Assembly: GCF_018263855.1 (NCBI RefSeq)
Contig: NZ_CP073318.1
Span: 1,054,001 to 1,118,000 of the forward strand
Length of the DNA: 64,000 bases
From: Kutzneria sp. CA-103260
GTDB taxonomy: Bacteria; Actinomycetota; Actinomycetes; Mycobacteriales; Pseudonocardiaceae
Direction: 5' to 3'
Position numbers and translations under genes: made by a program. The notes under the pieces are model-generated. The model was not told the DNA's origin. It searched no databases and was given only the letters and a program-made list of their open reading frames with translations. Within the stretch, counting starts at the first letter, position 1. Each line of letters opens with the position of its first letter. This document shows, piece after piece, positions 1 to 12,844 of this stretch.

Positions 1-28
1 CGCACCAGGGGCACGGGATGAGCAACAT
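1..28 (-). CDS. soxD: Sarcosine oxidase subunit delta, N-terminal fragment (cut by window edge)
   Basis: Only the first nine codons lie in the window, reading MLLIPCPWC on the minus strand. This is the usual start of SoxD, whose paired cysteines bind zinc in the heterotetrameric sarcosine oxidase. An AGGGAGG ribosome-binding site lies a few bases before the ATG, inside the gap after soxB. The soxB-soxD order is the common operon order, so soxA and soxG are expected beyond the left edge (inference). Nine residues are little, but motif, position and ribosome site agree. Confidence 0.75.
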
Positions 29-39
29 CGGTACCTCCC

Positions 40-1245
40 TCAGTGGGCGACGGCCGCCGCGCCGTGCTCGTCGATCAGCGCGCCGGTGGTGAACCGCTCC
101 AGGGCGAACGGCTCGTTCAGTTCGTGCGCCCGGCCGGTGGCCAGGGTGTGGGCGTAGGTCCAGCCCGATGCCGGGGTCGCCTTGAAGCCGCCGGTTCCCC
201 AGCCGCAGTTGACAAAGAGGTTGTCCACCGGCGTCGGGCCGATGATCGGCGACGCGTCCGGCGTGACGTCCACGATGCCGCCCCAGGTGCGCAGCACGTG
301 GGCCCGGGCGAAGATCGGGAACAGCTCCAGCGCGGCCGCCATCTGCTGCTCGATCACGTGCACCGAACCGCGCTGCGCGTAGGAGTTGTACGGGTCGATG
401 CCGGCGCCCATCACCAGTTCGCCCTTGTGCGCCTGGCTGACGTACACGTGCACGTGGTTGGACATCACCACGGTCGGGTGCACCGGCTCCAGCAGTTCGG
501 AGACCAAGGCCTGCAACGGATGGCTCTGCACCGGCAGCCGGATTCCGGCCAGGCTGGCCAGCACGCTGCTGTGCCCGGCCGCCGCCAGCCCGACCCGCCC
601 CGCGTGGATCGGCCCCAGGTTCGTCTCCACGCCGGTGATCTTGTTGCCGTGTTTGAGGAATCCCGTGACCTCGCAGCCCTGGATCAGGTCCACGCCCAGC
701 TCGTCCGCCTTACGTGCGAACGCCCAGGCCACATGGTCATGTTTCGCGATACCGGCCCGTGGCTGCAATGTCGCCCCCAGCACCGGGTACCGCACGTCTT
801 GCGCGGTGTTCACGATCGGGCAGAACTTGCGGACCTCGTCCGGGTCCAGCCACTCCGCGTCCACCCCGTTGAGCCGGTTGGCGTGCACCCGGCGGGTTCC
901 CTCGCGGACGTCCTGCAGGGTGTGGGCCAGGTTCAGCACGCCCCGTTGGCTGAACAGGATGTCGTAGTCCAGTTCGGCCGACAGGCCCTCCCACAGCTTG
1001 AGGGCGTGCTCGTAGATCGCCGCGCTCTCGTCCCACAGGTAGTTCGAGCGGATGATCGTCGTGTTGCGGGCCATGTTCCCGCCGGCCAGCCACCCCTTCT
1101 CCAGCACCGCCACGTTGCGGATGCCGTGGTTGGCGGCCAGGTAGTAGGCCGTGGCCAGCCCGTGCCCGCCGCCGCCGACGATGACCACGTCGTAGCCGGT
1201 CCTGGGCTCGGGATTACGCCACAACCGGTCGGGGTGCTCGGACAT
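40..1245 (-). CDS. soxB: Sarcosine oxidase subunit beta (FAD-dependent)
   Basis: Predicted 401-residue FAD-dependent amine oxidase of the DAO fold. The nucleotide-binding motif [14 protein letters not shown] is near the N-terminus and a C-terminal [14 protein letters not shown] segment closes the FAD domain, as in SoxB. It carries the catalytic site that oxidises sarcosine to glycine and formaldehyde or methylene-tetrahydrofolate in the SoxABDG enzyme. The ATG at 1245 is chosen over an upstream in-frame start because a GGAGGTGG ribosome site precedes it. soxD begins 11 bases downstream. It is the last catabolic step of the choline pathway encoded to the right. The upstream region holds a GTTGC repeat pair shared with other genes of the cluster. 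Confidence 0.92.
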   Translation of the reverse strand: MSEHPDRLWRNPEPRTGYDVVIVGGGGHGLATAYYLAANHGIRNVAVLEKGWLAGGNMARNTTIIRSNYLWDESAAIYEHALKLWEGLSAELDYDILFSQRGVLNLAHTLQDVREGTRRVHANRLNGVDAEWLDPDEVRKFCPIVNTAQDVRYPVLGATLQPRAGIAKHDHVAWAFARKADELGVDLIQGCEVTGFLKHGNKITGVETNLGPIHAGRVGLAAAGHSSVLASLAGIRLPVQSHPLQALVSELLEPVHPTVVMSNHVHVYVSQAHKGELVMGAGIDPYNSYAQRGSVHVIEQQMAAALELFPIFARAHVLRTWGGIVDVTPDASPIIGPTPVDNLFVNCGWGTGGFKATPASGWTYAHTLATGRAHELNEPFALERFTTGALIDEHGAAAVAH

Positions 1246-1269
1246 GACCACCTCCAGGAAGCCTGCGCT

Positions 1270-1296
1270 GTTGCAGATTAAGCGCACCGTTGCGCT
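1270..1296 (-). promoter_or_regulatory. Candidate IclR-type operator before soxB
   Basis: Two GTTGC half-sites start at 1270 and 1289, exactly 19 bp apart, 25 bp upstream of the soxB start. The same layout occurs at 2268 and 3962 in this cluster. The site at 3962 also shares the inner ATT.AGCG and CCGTTGCG blocks. Assignment to the neighbouring IclR protein is inference. Confidence 0.5.
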
Positions 1297-1336
1297 CTCC
1301 ACAACACCCGCCCGGTGGAAGACGGTCGCCCCGTCT

Positions 1337-1431
1337 CGCGAGTCCCGCTCTCGGGCAACCGAAATACAGGTTCCGACCCGGACCGGGCTGTCTCGAACCG
1401 GTTCTATGGTTGCCTGATAGCGGGACTCGCG
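1337..1431. repeat. Dispersed palindromic repeat, family A copy 1
   Basis: Near-perfect inverted repeat with outer arms CGCGAGTCCCGCTCTCGGGC and GCGGGACTCGCG and inner arms matching over a further 15 bases or so. It ends 4 bp from the iclR stop codon. The same outer arms recur at 20130, 33232 and 40798. It could act as a terminator or REP-like element. Confidence 0.9.
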
Positions 1432-1435
1432 GGCC

Positions 1436-2209
1436 TTAGCCGGTGTGGCCTATCCGGTGGCTGATCTCCTTCGCACCGTCGCCCGCCAGCCGCGCGACCT
1501 CCGGGAACCGGTCCGTCGTCAACCGGTACGACGGCCCCGACACGCTCAGGGCGGCGACCACGTTGCCGTCCATGCCGCGGATGGGCACGGCGACGGCGTT
1601 GAGGCCGATCTCCAGCTCGTCGGCGGTCGACGCCCAGCCGGTGCCGGAGGCGGTGTCGAGCTCAGCCCGCAGCAGGGCGGCGTCGATGACGGTGCGCGGG
1701 GTGTACATGGTCAGCGGCCGGGCCAGCAGCTCGTCACGGACGACGGGGGGCTGGTTGGCCAGCAGGATCTTGCCGCTGGAGGTGGCGTGCAGGGGAGTGC
1801 GCTGGCCGACCCAGTTGATGGTGGCGACGGTGGCGCTGCCGCGGACCTGGCTGACGTTGATGGCGTAGCCGCCGTCCAGGATGGCCACGTTGACTGTCTC
1901 GCCGACCTGGGCGGCCAGCCGCTCGCACACCGGCCGGCTCTCCCGGGACAGGTCCATCTGCGCGGCGGTGGCGCCGGCCAGCCGGACGATGCCGAAGCCG
2001 AGCCGGTACTTGCCGCGGTCGCCGGTCTGCTCGACCAGCCCGCGGCTGTCCAGCACCGACACCAGCCGGAACGCCGTGGACTTGTGCACGCCGAGTTCGG
2101 CGGCCAGCTCGGTGATGCCCATGTCGCCGTGCAGGGCCAGCAACTCCAGGACGGACACCGCGCGGTCGACGGACTGCACGAGGGCCGCCGGCCCCTCGCT
2201 CGAAGCCAT
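1436..2209 (-). CDS. IclR family transcriptional regulator
   Basis: 257 residues with the IclR layout: a winged helix-turn-helix at about residues 10-70 ([20 protein letters not shown]) and a C-terminal effector domain containing [14 protein letters not shown] and GLNAVAVPI motifs. It lies between soxB and the divergent Rieske ferredoxin gene, so it is the likely local regulator of choline/betaine/sarcosine breakdown. No clear ribosome site precedes the ATG; a TACAGT -10-like hexamer 6 bases upstream suggests a leaderless transcript. Three matching GTTGC repeat sites in the cluster are candidate targets (inference). The effector is unknown; a pathway intermediate is plausible. Confidence 0.9.
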   Translation of the reverse strand: MASSEGPAALVQSVDRAVSVLELLALHGDMGITELAAELGVHKSTAFRLVSVLDSRGLVEQTGDRGKYRLGFGIVRLAGATAAQMDLSRESRPVCERLAAQVGETVNVAILDGGYAINVSQVRGSATVATINWVGQRTPLHATSSGKILLANQPPVVRDELLARPLTMYTPRTVIDAALLRAELDTASGTGWASTADELEIGLNAVAVPIRGMDGNVVAALSVSGPSYRLTTDRFPEVARLAGDGAKEISHRIGHTG

Positions 2210-2238
2210 GCACGCACTGTAGTCGAGCTGATGGAGCC

Positions 2239-2267
2239 TTGACGGAGCATCGCCGCGTGCTCACTCT
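2239..2267 (+). promoter_or_regulatory. Candidate promoter of the Rieske ferredoxin operon
   Basis: TTGACG at 2239-2244 is followed after 17 bp by CACTCT at 2262-2267, a reasonable sigma-70-type pair. The candidate IclR site begins at once downstream (2268), a position suited to repression. Confidence 0.4.
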
Positions 2268-2294
2268 GTTGCGTACAGCACGACAAGTTGTGTT
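2268..2294 (+). promoter_or_regulatory. Candidate IclR-type operator in the iclR/ferredoxin divergent region
   Basis: GTTGC at 2268 and GTTG at 2287 are 19 bp apart, as at 1270 and 3962. The first half-site also forms an 8-bp inverted repeat, GTTGCGTA with TACGCAAC, running to 2303. It lies between the divergent iclR and Rieske ferredoxin genes. Confidence 0.5.
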
Positions 2295-2314
2295 ATACGC
2301 AACCGGAGGGGTCG

Positions 2315-2779
2315 ATGGCAGATCGTGCGCTCGAGCCGACCACGACGCGAGGCCGCGCCGTGCATCGGCGCGCGATTTCGGAGGCGGAGCCTGCGGAGTC
2401 TTCGAAATCGGGTGACGATGTGCGGCTTGAGGCGGCCGAGCCCCGCGCGGCACGCGCGGCAATGATCACTGTGTGCGGAGTCGGGGACCTGCCGCCGGGT
2501 GAGGCGGTCAGAATCGACACCGTCGACCCGCCCGTCGCCGTGTTCCATACCGAGGACGGCGAACTGTATGCGGTCGACGACACCTGCACCCACCAGGACG
2601 CCTCGCTGGCCGACGGCTGGCTGGAGGGCTGCACGGTGGAGTGCCCGCTGCACGCCTCGTGCTTCGACCTGCGTACCGGCCGCCCCAGCGGCCCGCCGGC
2701 GACCAAGTCGGTCCGCACCTACCCGGTGGTCGTCGAGGACGGCGTGATCCGGGTGGCGCACAGCGAAGTGGCCTGCTGA
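2315..2779 (+). CDS. Rieske [2Fe-2S] ferredoxin with repeat-encoded N-terminal extension
   Basis: The C-terminal 105 residues form a small Rieske ferredoxin with both cluster motifs, CTHQDASL and CPLHASCFDL. It probably carries electrons from the reductase encoded next (1-bp stop/start overlap) to the Rieske oxygenase at 11022. The usual family start would be the ATG at 2462, but no ribosome site precedes it. A strong GGAGGGG site lies before the in-frame ATG at 2315. The 49 extra codons fall within a palindromic element, so translation should yield a 154-residue protein with a charged, low-complexity N-terminus. Which ATG is used is not certain. Confidence 0.82.
   Translation: MADRALEPTTTRGRAVHRRAISEAEPAESSKSGDDVRLEAAEPRAARAAMITVCGVGDLPPGEAVRIDTVDPPVAVFHTEDGELYAVDDTCTHQDASLADGWLEGCTVECPLHASCFDLRTGRPSGPPATKSVRTYPVVVEDGVIRVAHSEVAC
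2318..2461. repeat. Repeat element inserted in frame at the Rieske ferredoxin start
   Basis: A 144-bp palindrome-rich segment between two ATG triplets (2315 and 2462). The inner hairpin has arms CGATTTCG (2373) and CGAAATCG (2403). Its last 28 bp (2434-2461) match 25 of 28 positions of 23669-23696, the outer end of the repeat beside the LuxR gene. Length 144 keeps the reading frame. Confidence 0.6.
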
Positions 2780-3936
2780 TGCGCACCGCGGCGGTGATCG
2801 GGGCCTCGCTGGCCGGCCTGTCCACCGCGCGGGCGCTGCGCCAGCAGGGTTTCGACGGCCGGCTGGTGATCGTCGGCGACGAGCCGCACCGCCCCTACGA
2901 CCGGCCACCCCTGTCCAAGGACTTCCTGGCCGGCAAGACAGCCGACATCGGCCTGGGCACGCCGGACGACGAGGACCTGGACTTCGACTGGCGGCTGGGC
3001 GCGCGGGCCCTCAGGCTCGATCCCCGTGACCGTTCCATCGAGCTGTCCACCGGCCAGACCCTGCGCTGCGACGGCGTGGTGATCGCGACGGGAGCGCGGG
3101 CGCGGTGGCTGCCGGGCACCGAGGGGCTCGGCGGCGTGCATGTGCTGCGCACGCTGGACGACGCCATCGGACTGCGTGCCGCCCTCGTGCCGGGCGTGCG
3201 GCTGGTGGTGGTCGGGGCCGGCTTCATCGGGGCCGAGGTGGCGTCGACGGCCCGGCATCTGGGCGCTGACGTGACGGTGGTCGAGGCCGAGCCGCTGCCG
3301 CTGCTTCCCCAGCTGGGCAAGGAACTCGGCATGGTCTGCGCCGGCCTGCACGCCGATCACGGCGTCCACCTGGTCACCGGCGTCCCGGTGCGGCGGATCC
3401 TCGGCGAGGAGCGGGTGCACGGCGTGGAGCTGGCTGACGGCCGGCACATTCCGGCTGACGTGGTGGTGGTCGGCATCGGGGCGGTGCCGAACGTCGAGTG
3501 GCTCGACGGCTCCGGCCTCCAGTTGGACAACGGCGTAGTCACGGACGCCGCCTGTGCCACGGGTTTGCCCGAGGTGGTGGCGGTCGGCGACGTTGCCGCG
3601 TCGTACAGCGTGCACCTGCACGAGCGGCACCGGTCGGAGCACTGGACCAACGCATTGGAGCAGCCGGCGACGGCGGCGGCGACGCTGCTCGGTGACCCGC
3701 GGCCACACCTCTCCGTGCCGTATTTCTGGTCAGACCAGTACGGCGTGCGCATTCAGTTCGCCGGCACGCGGCTCGACGGCGACACCGTCCGGGTGATCGA
3801 GGGCGACGTCGACCGGCGCAGCTTCCTGGCCGTCTACGAGCGCCGCGACCTGCTGGTCGGGGTGCTCGGCATGAACCAGCCCAAGCTCTTCTCCCGGTGG
3901 CGCCGGCAGCTCGCCCGGCCGGTGGTGGCCCCTTGA
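2779..3936 (+). CDS. NAD(P)H:ferredoxin reductase, FAD-dependent (oxygenase reductase type)
   Basis: 385 residues. An FAD motif GASLAGLSTARALR sits at the N-terminus, the family motif RPYDRPPLSKDFL follows, and an NAD(P)-binding GAGFIGAEVAS is near residue 145. A late FAD motif (VVAVGDVA) and a reductase C-terminal domain complete the BphA4/putidaredoxin-reductase architecture. The start ATG shares its A with the stop of the Rieske ferredoxin gene, so the two are translationally coupled. Together they form an electron supply chain, most likely for the betaine-type Rieske oxygenase 7 kb downstream. No other oxygenase is present in the cluster. Confidence 0.9.
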   Translation: MRTAAVIGASLAGLSTARALRQQGFDGRLVIVGDEPHRPYDRPPLSKDFLAGKTADIGLGTPDDEDLDFDWRLGARALRLDPRDRSIELSTGQTLRCDGVVIATGARARWLPGTEGLGGVHVLRTLDDAIGLRAALVPGVRLVVVGAGFIGAEVASTARHLGADVTVVEAEPLPLLPQLGKELGMVCAGLHADHGVHLVTGVPVRRILGEERVHGVELADGRHIPADVVVVGIGAVPNVEWLDGSGLQLDNGVVTDAACATGLPEVVAVGDVAASYSVHLHERHRSEHWTNALEQPATAAATLLGDPRPHLSVPYFWSDQYGVRIQFAGTRLDGDTVRVIEGDVDRRSFLAVYERRDLLVGVLGMNQPKLFSRWRRQLARPVVAP

Positions 3937-3961
3937 CGGACGGGGCCACACCGTCAATGCT

Positions 3962-3988
3962 GTTGCGAATTCAGCGTGCCGTTGCGTA
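3962..3988 (+). promoter_or_regulatory. Candidate IclR-type operator before betB
   Basis: GTTGC at 3962 and 3981, 19 bp apart, 30 bp before the betB GTG. Inner bases resemble the soxB site (ATT.AGCG..CCGTTGCG). It suggests that both ends of the pathway share one regulator. Confidence 0.5.
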
Positions 3989-4017
3989 ATCAGAAACAAC
4001 CGTGATCGGGGGTCCCC

Positions 4018-5481
4018 GTGGCGGAACTGTTCATCGACGGGCACTGGACGGCCGGGCGCGACACCCGTCCAGTGATCAACCCGTTCGACGGCAGCGTGCT
4101 CACGACAGTCGCCGAGGCCGACGCCGGGGACGCGCTGAGAGCGGTGGCCGCGGCGAGAGCCGCCTTCGATCGAGGCGTGTGGCCGCGGACCCCGGCCGTC
4201 GAGCGGGGCGCGCTGCTGAACGCCGTCGCCGACCTGCTGCTGCGGGACCGCGGCGAGATCGCCCGCACCGAGACCCTGGACACCGGCAAGACGCTGGGCG
4301 AGGCCGGGGCCGACGTGGACGACGTGGTCCGCGTCTTCCGCTACTACGCCGACCTCGCCGACAAGCACCCGGGCCGGGTCGTGGACACCGGAAATCCGGT
4401 CACCCAGAGCCGGATCGTCTACGAGCCGGTCGGCGTGTGCGCGCTGATCACGCCGTGGAACTACCCGCTGCTGCAGGCGTCCTGGAAGATCGCGCCGGCG
4501 CTGGCCGCCGGCAACACCATGGTGGTCAAGCCGAGCGAGCTCACCCCGCTGACCACGATCAAGCTGGTCCGGCTGATCGAGGAGGCCGGGATGCCGGCCG
4601 GCGTGGTCAACCTGGTGCTGGGCGCGGGGGCCACCGTCGGCGCGGCGCTGGCCGAGAGCCACGACGTGGACCTGGTGTCGTTCACCGGCGGCCTGGCCAC
4701 CGGGCAGCGGATCATGGTCGCGGCCGCCGGCAACGTCAAGAAGGTCGCGCTGGAACTGGGCGGCAAGAACCCCAACATCGTGTTCGCCGACGCCGATCTG
4801 GAGACGGCCAAGGACCAGGCGCTCAACGCCGTTTTCCTGCACGCCGGCCAGGTCTGCTCGGCCGGGGCGCGACTGTTGGTGCAGGACAGCATCTATGACG
4901 AGTTCGTGGCCGAGGTCGCCGCCCGGGCCGACAAGATCCGCATCGGCAACGGGCTCGACGAGACCAGCCAGAGCGGACCGCTGGTCTCGGCCGAGCACCG
5001 AGCCAAGATCGAGCGCTACGTGGAGTCGGCGATCGCCGAGGGCGCCAAGCTGCTCGCCGGTGGCCGGCGTCCGGCGGAACCCGAGTTGCAGCAGGGATTC
5101 TTCTACCGGCCGACGGTGTTCGCGGACTGCCGCCGCGACATGACCGTCGTGCGGGAGGAAACGTTCGGACCCATACTGACCGCGGAGCGGTTCACCACCG
5201 AGGAAGAGGCGATCGAGCTCGGCAACGACACGGACTACGGCCTGGCCGGCGCGGTGTGGACGCGCGACGCCGGCCGAGCCGCCCGGGTCGCCGGCGCGCT
5301 GCGCCACGGCACCGTGTGGATCAACGACTTCCACCCGTACCTGCCCCAGGCCGAATGGGGCGGCTTCAAGCGGTCCGGCATCGGGCGCGAGCTCGGGCCG
5401 ACCGGTCTCGACGAGTACCGCGAGGCGAAACACGTCTACACCAACACCGATCCGAAACCACTCGGCCTGTTCCCGGGGTGA
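4018..5481 (+). CDS. betB: Betaine aldehyde dehydrogenase
   Basis: 487-residue NAD(P)-dependent aldehyde dehydrogenase. The N-terminus reads LFIDGHWT; the oxyanion/cofactor motif is [18 protein letters not shown]; the catalytic Glu lies in LELGGKNPN and the nucleophilic Cys in [11 protein letters not shown]. The C-terminal [18 protein letters not shown] is typical of BetB-like enzymes. It starts with GTG after a weak GGGGG ribosome site. The choline dehydrogenase gene follows with a 1-bp overlap, so the substrate is most likely betaine aldehyde, giving glycine betaine. Related dehydrogenases act on aminobutyraldehydes; gene context favours BetB. Confidence 0.88.
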   Translation: MAELFIDGHWTAGRDTRPVINPFDGSVLTTVAEADAGDALRAVAAARAAFDRGVWPRTPAVERGALLNAVADLLLRDRGEIARTETLDTGKTLGEAGADVDDVVRVFRYYADLADKHPGRVVDTGNPVTQSRIVYEPVGVCALITPWNYPLLQASWKIAPALAAGNTMVVKPSELTPLTTIKLVRLIEEAGMPAGVVNLVLGAGATVGAALAESHDVDLVSFTGGLATGQRIMVAAAGNVKKVALELGGKNPNIVFADADLETAKDQALNAVFLHAGQVCSAGARLLVQDSIYDEFVAEVAARADKIRIGNGLDETSQSGPLVSAEHRAKIERYVESAIAEGAKLLAGGRRPAEPELQQGFFYRPTVFADCRRDMTVVREETFGPILTAERFTTEEEAIELGNDTDYGLAGAVWTRDAGRAARVAGALRHGTVWINDFHPYLPQAEWGGFKRSGIGRELGPTGLDEYREAKHVYTNTDPKPLGLFPG

Positions 5482-7120
5482 TGAGGATGTACGACTTCGT
5501 CGTGGTCGGCGGGGGATCCGCCGGCAGCTGCCTGGCCAACCGACTGTCCGCCGACGCGAGAGCGCAGGTCCTGGTCCTGGAGGCCGGCCGGCCCGACTAC
5601 ATCTGGGACCCGCTGGTGCACATGCCGGCGGCGCTGACCATGCCGATCGGAAACCGGTTCTACGACTGGAAGTACGAGTCGGAGCCGGAGCCGGCGATGG
5701 GCGGCCGGCGCGTCTATCACGCCCGCGGCAAGGTGCTCGGCGGCTCGTCCAGCATCAACGGCATGATCTTCCAGCGCGGCAACCCGCTGGACTACGAGCG
5801 GTGGGCCGCCGACGAGGGCATGAAGTCCTGGGACTACATGCACTGCCTGCCCTACTTCAAGAAGATGGAGAACTGCCTGGCCGGCGCGGACGACTTCCGT
5901 GGCGGCGACGGGCCGCTGGTGCTGGAGCGCGGCCCGGCCGACAGCCCGCTGTTCCGGGCGTTCTTCCGCGCGGTGCAGGAGGCCGGCTACCCGCTCACCG
6001 ATGACGTGAACGGCTACCGGCAGGAGGGTTTCGCCGCCTTCGACCGCAACCTGCACCGCGGTCGCCGGCTGAGCGCCGCCCGGGCCTATCTGCACCCGGT
6101 GCGCAAGCGTCCCAACCTGACGGTCAAGACCCGGGCCTACACGACCCGGATCCTGTTCGAGGGCAAGAAAGCCGTTGGTGCCGAGTACGTCCAGGGTGGA
6201 CGGACGCGGGAGGTGCGGGCCGGCGAGGTCATCCTCTGCGGCGGCGCGATCAACTCCCCGCAGCTGTTGCAGCTGTCCGGCGTCGGCAACGCCGCCGAAC
6301 TGGAGCAGTTGGGCATCGACGTGGTGCACCACCTGCCCGGCGTGGGCGAGAACCTCCAGGACCACCTGGAGGTGTACATCCAGTACGCCTGCACCAAACC
6401 GGTCTCGGTCGCGCCGTACATGAAGTGGTACAACAAGCCGCTGGTCGGCCTGCAGTGGCTGTTCCGCAAGGGACCGGGCGCCACCAACCACTTCGAGGGC
6501 GGCGGCTTCGCCCGCAGCAACGAGGACGTGGACTACCCGAACCTGATGTTCCACTTCCTGCCGATCGCCGTGCGCTACGACGGTTCCCTGCCGGCCGGCG
6601 ACCACGGCTACCAGGTCCACATCGGACCGATGTACTCCGACGCCCGCGGCTCGGTGAAGATCACGTCCAGGGACCCGCGGGTCAAGCCGGCCCTGCGGTT
6701 CAACTACCTGTCCACCGACCAGGACCGCCGCGAGTGGGTGGAGGCGATCCGGGTCGCCCGGCACATCCTGACCCAGCAGGCGTTCGACGAGTACAGTGGC
6801 GGGGAGATCTCGCCGGGACCGTCGGTGCAGACCGACGAGGAGATCCTGGCCTGGGTGGCCAAGGACGCGGAAACGGCGCTGCACCCCTCGTGCACGTGCC
6901 GGATGGGGGTGGACGAGCAGTCCGTCGTTGACCCGGAAACCCTTCGGGTGCACGGGGTCGACGGGCTGCGGGTCGTCGACGCGTCGGTGATGCCGTACGT
7001 CACCAACGGCAACATCTACGCTCCGACCATGATGATCGCGGAGAAGTCCGCGGACCTGATCCTCGGCCGGCCGCCCCTGCCGCCGGCCGAGGTGGAGTTC
7101 TACCGCCACCGGGAGCAGTC

Positions 7121-7124
<4 letters not shown>
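5481..7124 (+). CDS. betA: Choline dehydrogenase (GMC oxidoreductase)
   Basis: 547-residue GMC-family flavoprotein. FAD-binding [14 protein letters not shown] is at the N-terminus; the GMC signatures [18 protein letters not shown] and [15 protein letters not shown] follow; the C-terminal active-site segments are HPSCTCRMG and [14 protein letters not shown]. BetA oxidises choline to betaine aldehyde. The ATG at 5481 shares one base with the betB stop; a second ATG at 5487 is also possible. It ends in a 4-bp ATGA overlap with the permease gene. The betB-betA-permease layout supports the assignment. Confidence 0.9.
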
Positions 7125-11007
<3,883 letters not shown>

Positions 11008-11021
11008 GAGGGGAAACGTCC

Positions 11022-12125
11022 GTGACCGCCAGCCTGATCCCCACCTTGCCCGGCGCGTGCTACACCGACCCGGAGATCTTCCGCCAGGAGCAGGAGCGGG
11101 TCTTCGAGACGATGTGGTTCTGCGCCGTCCGGGCCTCGGACATCCCCTCCCCGGGCAAGTTCCGCACCGTCCAGATCGGACGGGAGAGCGTGCTGGTCTC
11201 GCGGGCCAGAGACGGCGCCGTCAGGGCGTTCCTCAACATCTGCCGGCACCGTGGGGCCAAGCTCTGCGTCGAGGACGAGGGCGAGGCCAAGCGGGCCTTC
11301 CAGTGCCCCTACCACGCCTGGACCTACGGTCTGGACGGCAAGCTGGTCGCCGCCCCCAACCTGACCAAGATGCCCGACATCGACCGCGTCGAGTACGGCC
11401 TGGTCACCGCGCACGTCCGGGAATGGCTCGGCTACGTCTGGGTCTGCCTGGCCGACACCCCGCCGTCCTTCGAAGACGATGTCGTCGGCGCGTGCACCGA
11501 ACGTCTGGGCGACGCCTCGGCCATCGACCATTACGACGTGGCCAACCTCTCGGTGGGCCGGCGCATCGTCTACGACGTCAAGGCCAACTGGAAGCTCATC
11601 GTCGAGAACTTCATGGAGTGCTACCACTGCGCCACCATCCACCCCGAGCTCACCGAGGTGCTGCCCGAGTTCACCGAGGGCCTGGCGGCCCAGTACTACG
11701 TCGGCCACGGCGCCGAGTTCGGAGAGGAGATCCAGGGCTTCACCGTCGACGGCAGCTCCGGCCTGGACCGGATCCCGGGAGTCACCGAGGACCAGGACCG
11801 GCGCTACTATGCCATCACCGTCAAGCCCCAGGTCTTCATCAACCTCGTGCCCGACCACGTCATCCTGCACCGCATGTTCCCGTTGGCCGCCGACCGCACC
11901 GTCGTCGAGTGCGACTGGCTCTACCTACCGTCCGTTGTGGACACCGGCAAGGACGTCTCCCGCTCCGTCGAGCTCTTCCACCGCGTCAACGAGCAGGACT
12001 TCGAGGCCTGCGAACGCTGCCAGCCGGCCATGAACTCCCGCGCCTACGCCAAGGGCGGCGTGCTTGTCCCTAGCGAGCACCACATCGGCGCCTTCCACGA
12101 ATGGCTCCAGGCCAAGCTGGCCTAG
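11022..12125 (+). CDS. Rieske non-haem iron oxygenase, probable glycine betaine demethylase
   Basis: 367-residue oxygenase alpha subunit. The Rieske motifs CRHRGAKLC and CPYHAWTYGLDG lie at about residues 68-105. The mononuclear iron site is in ENFMECYHCATIHPEL, with a bridging Asp/Glu typical of the GbcA/CntA group. It starts with GTG after a GAGAGGGGAAAC ribosome site, 14 bp after the dimethylglycine oxidase. With betA, betB and that oxidase alongside, the substrate is most likely glycine betaine (N-demethylation with formaldehyde release). Carnitine or proline betaine are less supported alternatives. A GbcB-type fused reductase is absent; the separate ferredoxin and reductase at 2.3-3.9 kb probably serve it. 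The 3' end overlaps the convergent methyltransferase by 4 bp. Confidence 0.88.
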   Translation: MTASLIPTLPGACYTDPEIFRQEQERVFETMWFCAVRASDIPSPGKFRTVQIGRESVLVSRARDGAVRAFLNICRHRGAKLCVEDEGEAKRAFQCPYHAWTYGLDGKLVAAPNLTKMPDIDRVEYGLVTAHVREWLGYVWVCLADTPPSFEDDVVGACTERLGDASAIDHYDVANLSVGRRIVYDVKANWKLIVENFMECYHCATIHPELTEVLPEFTEGLAAQYYVGHGAEFGEEIQGFTVDGSSGLDRIPGVTEDQDRRYYAITVKPQVFINLVPDHVILHRMFPLAADRTVVECDWLYLPSVVDTGKDVSRSVELFHRVNEQDFEACERCQPAMNSRAYAKGGVLVPSEHHIGAFHEWLQAKLA

Positions 12126-12844
12126 TCGTTCTGGAGCACGAAGAACAGGAAGGCCAGGAAGCTCGGGCCGGAGAGCTCGCGGAAGTCGTCGGGGAACTTC
12201 TCGCGGGCTTCGGGCACGGGGTAGGGCTCGCCGACGCTGAGGATGCGGAAGCCGGCGGCGGTGAAGGCGTCGGTCATGGCGTGCAGGGGGCGGTCCCAGA
12301 AGCGCAGCGGGACGGTGTGGCCGCCCATGGTCCACTCCTCGATCCGCTCGCGGGTGGCGAAGTAGTCGGGCTTGGTCCCGGTCTCGCGCTGCCAGAGGTA
12401 GATGGCGAAGGGATGTTCGACGGAGACGATGAGCCGGCCGCCGGGCCGCAGGACGCGCCGCAGCTCGGCGAGGGTCGGGCCCCAGTCCTCCAGGTAGTGC
12501 AGCACCAGCGACGCCGTGACGTCGTCGAACGTGTTGTCGGGGAAGGGCAGCGGGTAGGCGAGGTCGACGACCCGCAGGTCCGCCTCCTCGCCGAGCCGCT
12601 TTCGGGCCAGCTCCAGCATTCCGGCGCTGGCGTCGATGCCGGTCACGACGGCGCCGCGTTCCTGCAGCGCCGCGAACAGCGGACCCGCGCCGCAGCCGGC
12701 GTCGAGGATCCGCCGCCCGGCCACGTCCCCGGCGAGCGCCAGCATCGCGGGCCGCTCGTAGTGGGCGTTGAGCAGGTTGGACTCGTTCTCGGCGGTGTAC
12801 GCCTCGGCCAGGGTGTCGTAGTGGTTCACACCAGATCTAATCAC
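12122..12844 (-). CDS. SAM-dependent class I methyltransferase
   Basis: 240 residues with motif I ILDAGCGAGPLFAAL, an acidic GIDAS strand end, and the post-I/III region VLRPGGRLIVSVEHPF of Methyltransf_11/25-type enzymes. The substrate cannot be read from sequence. It overlaps by 8 bp with the upstream alpha/beta hydrolase gene, so the two form an operon convergent with the choline cluster. A methylation role in one-carbon metabolism is possible but unsupported; these genes may simply be neighbours. Confidence 0.85.
   Translation of the reverse strand: MIRSGVNHYDTLAEAYTAENESNLLNAHYERPAMLALAGDVAGRRILDAGCGAGPLFAALQERGAVVTGIDASAGMLELARKRLGEEADLRVVDLAYPLPFPDNTFDDVTASLVLHYLEDWGPTLAELRRVLRPGGRLIVSVEHPFAIYLWQRETGTKPDYFATRERIEEWTMGGHTVPLRFWDRPLHAMTDAFTAAGFRILSVGEPYPVPEAREKFPDDFRELSGPSFLAFLFFVLQND

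Noticed and set aside
5256..5480. Longer start for betA within betB
   Set aside because: The extra residues are Arg/Pro-rich out-of-frame betB sequence; the FAD motif sits right after ATG 5481.
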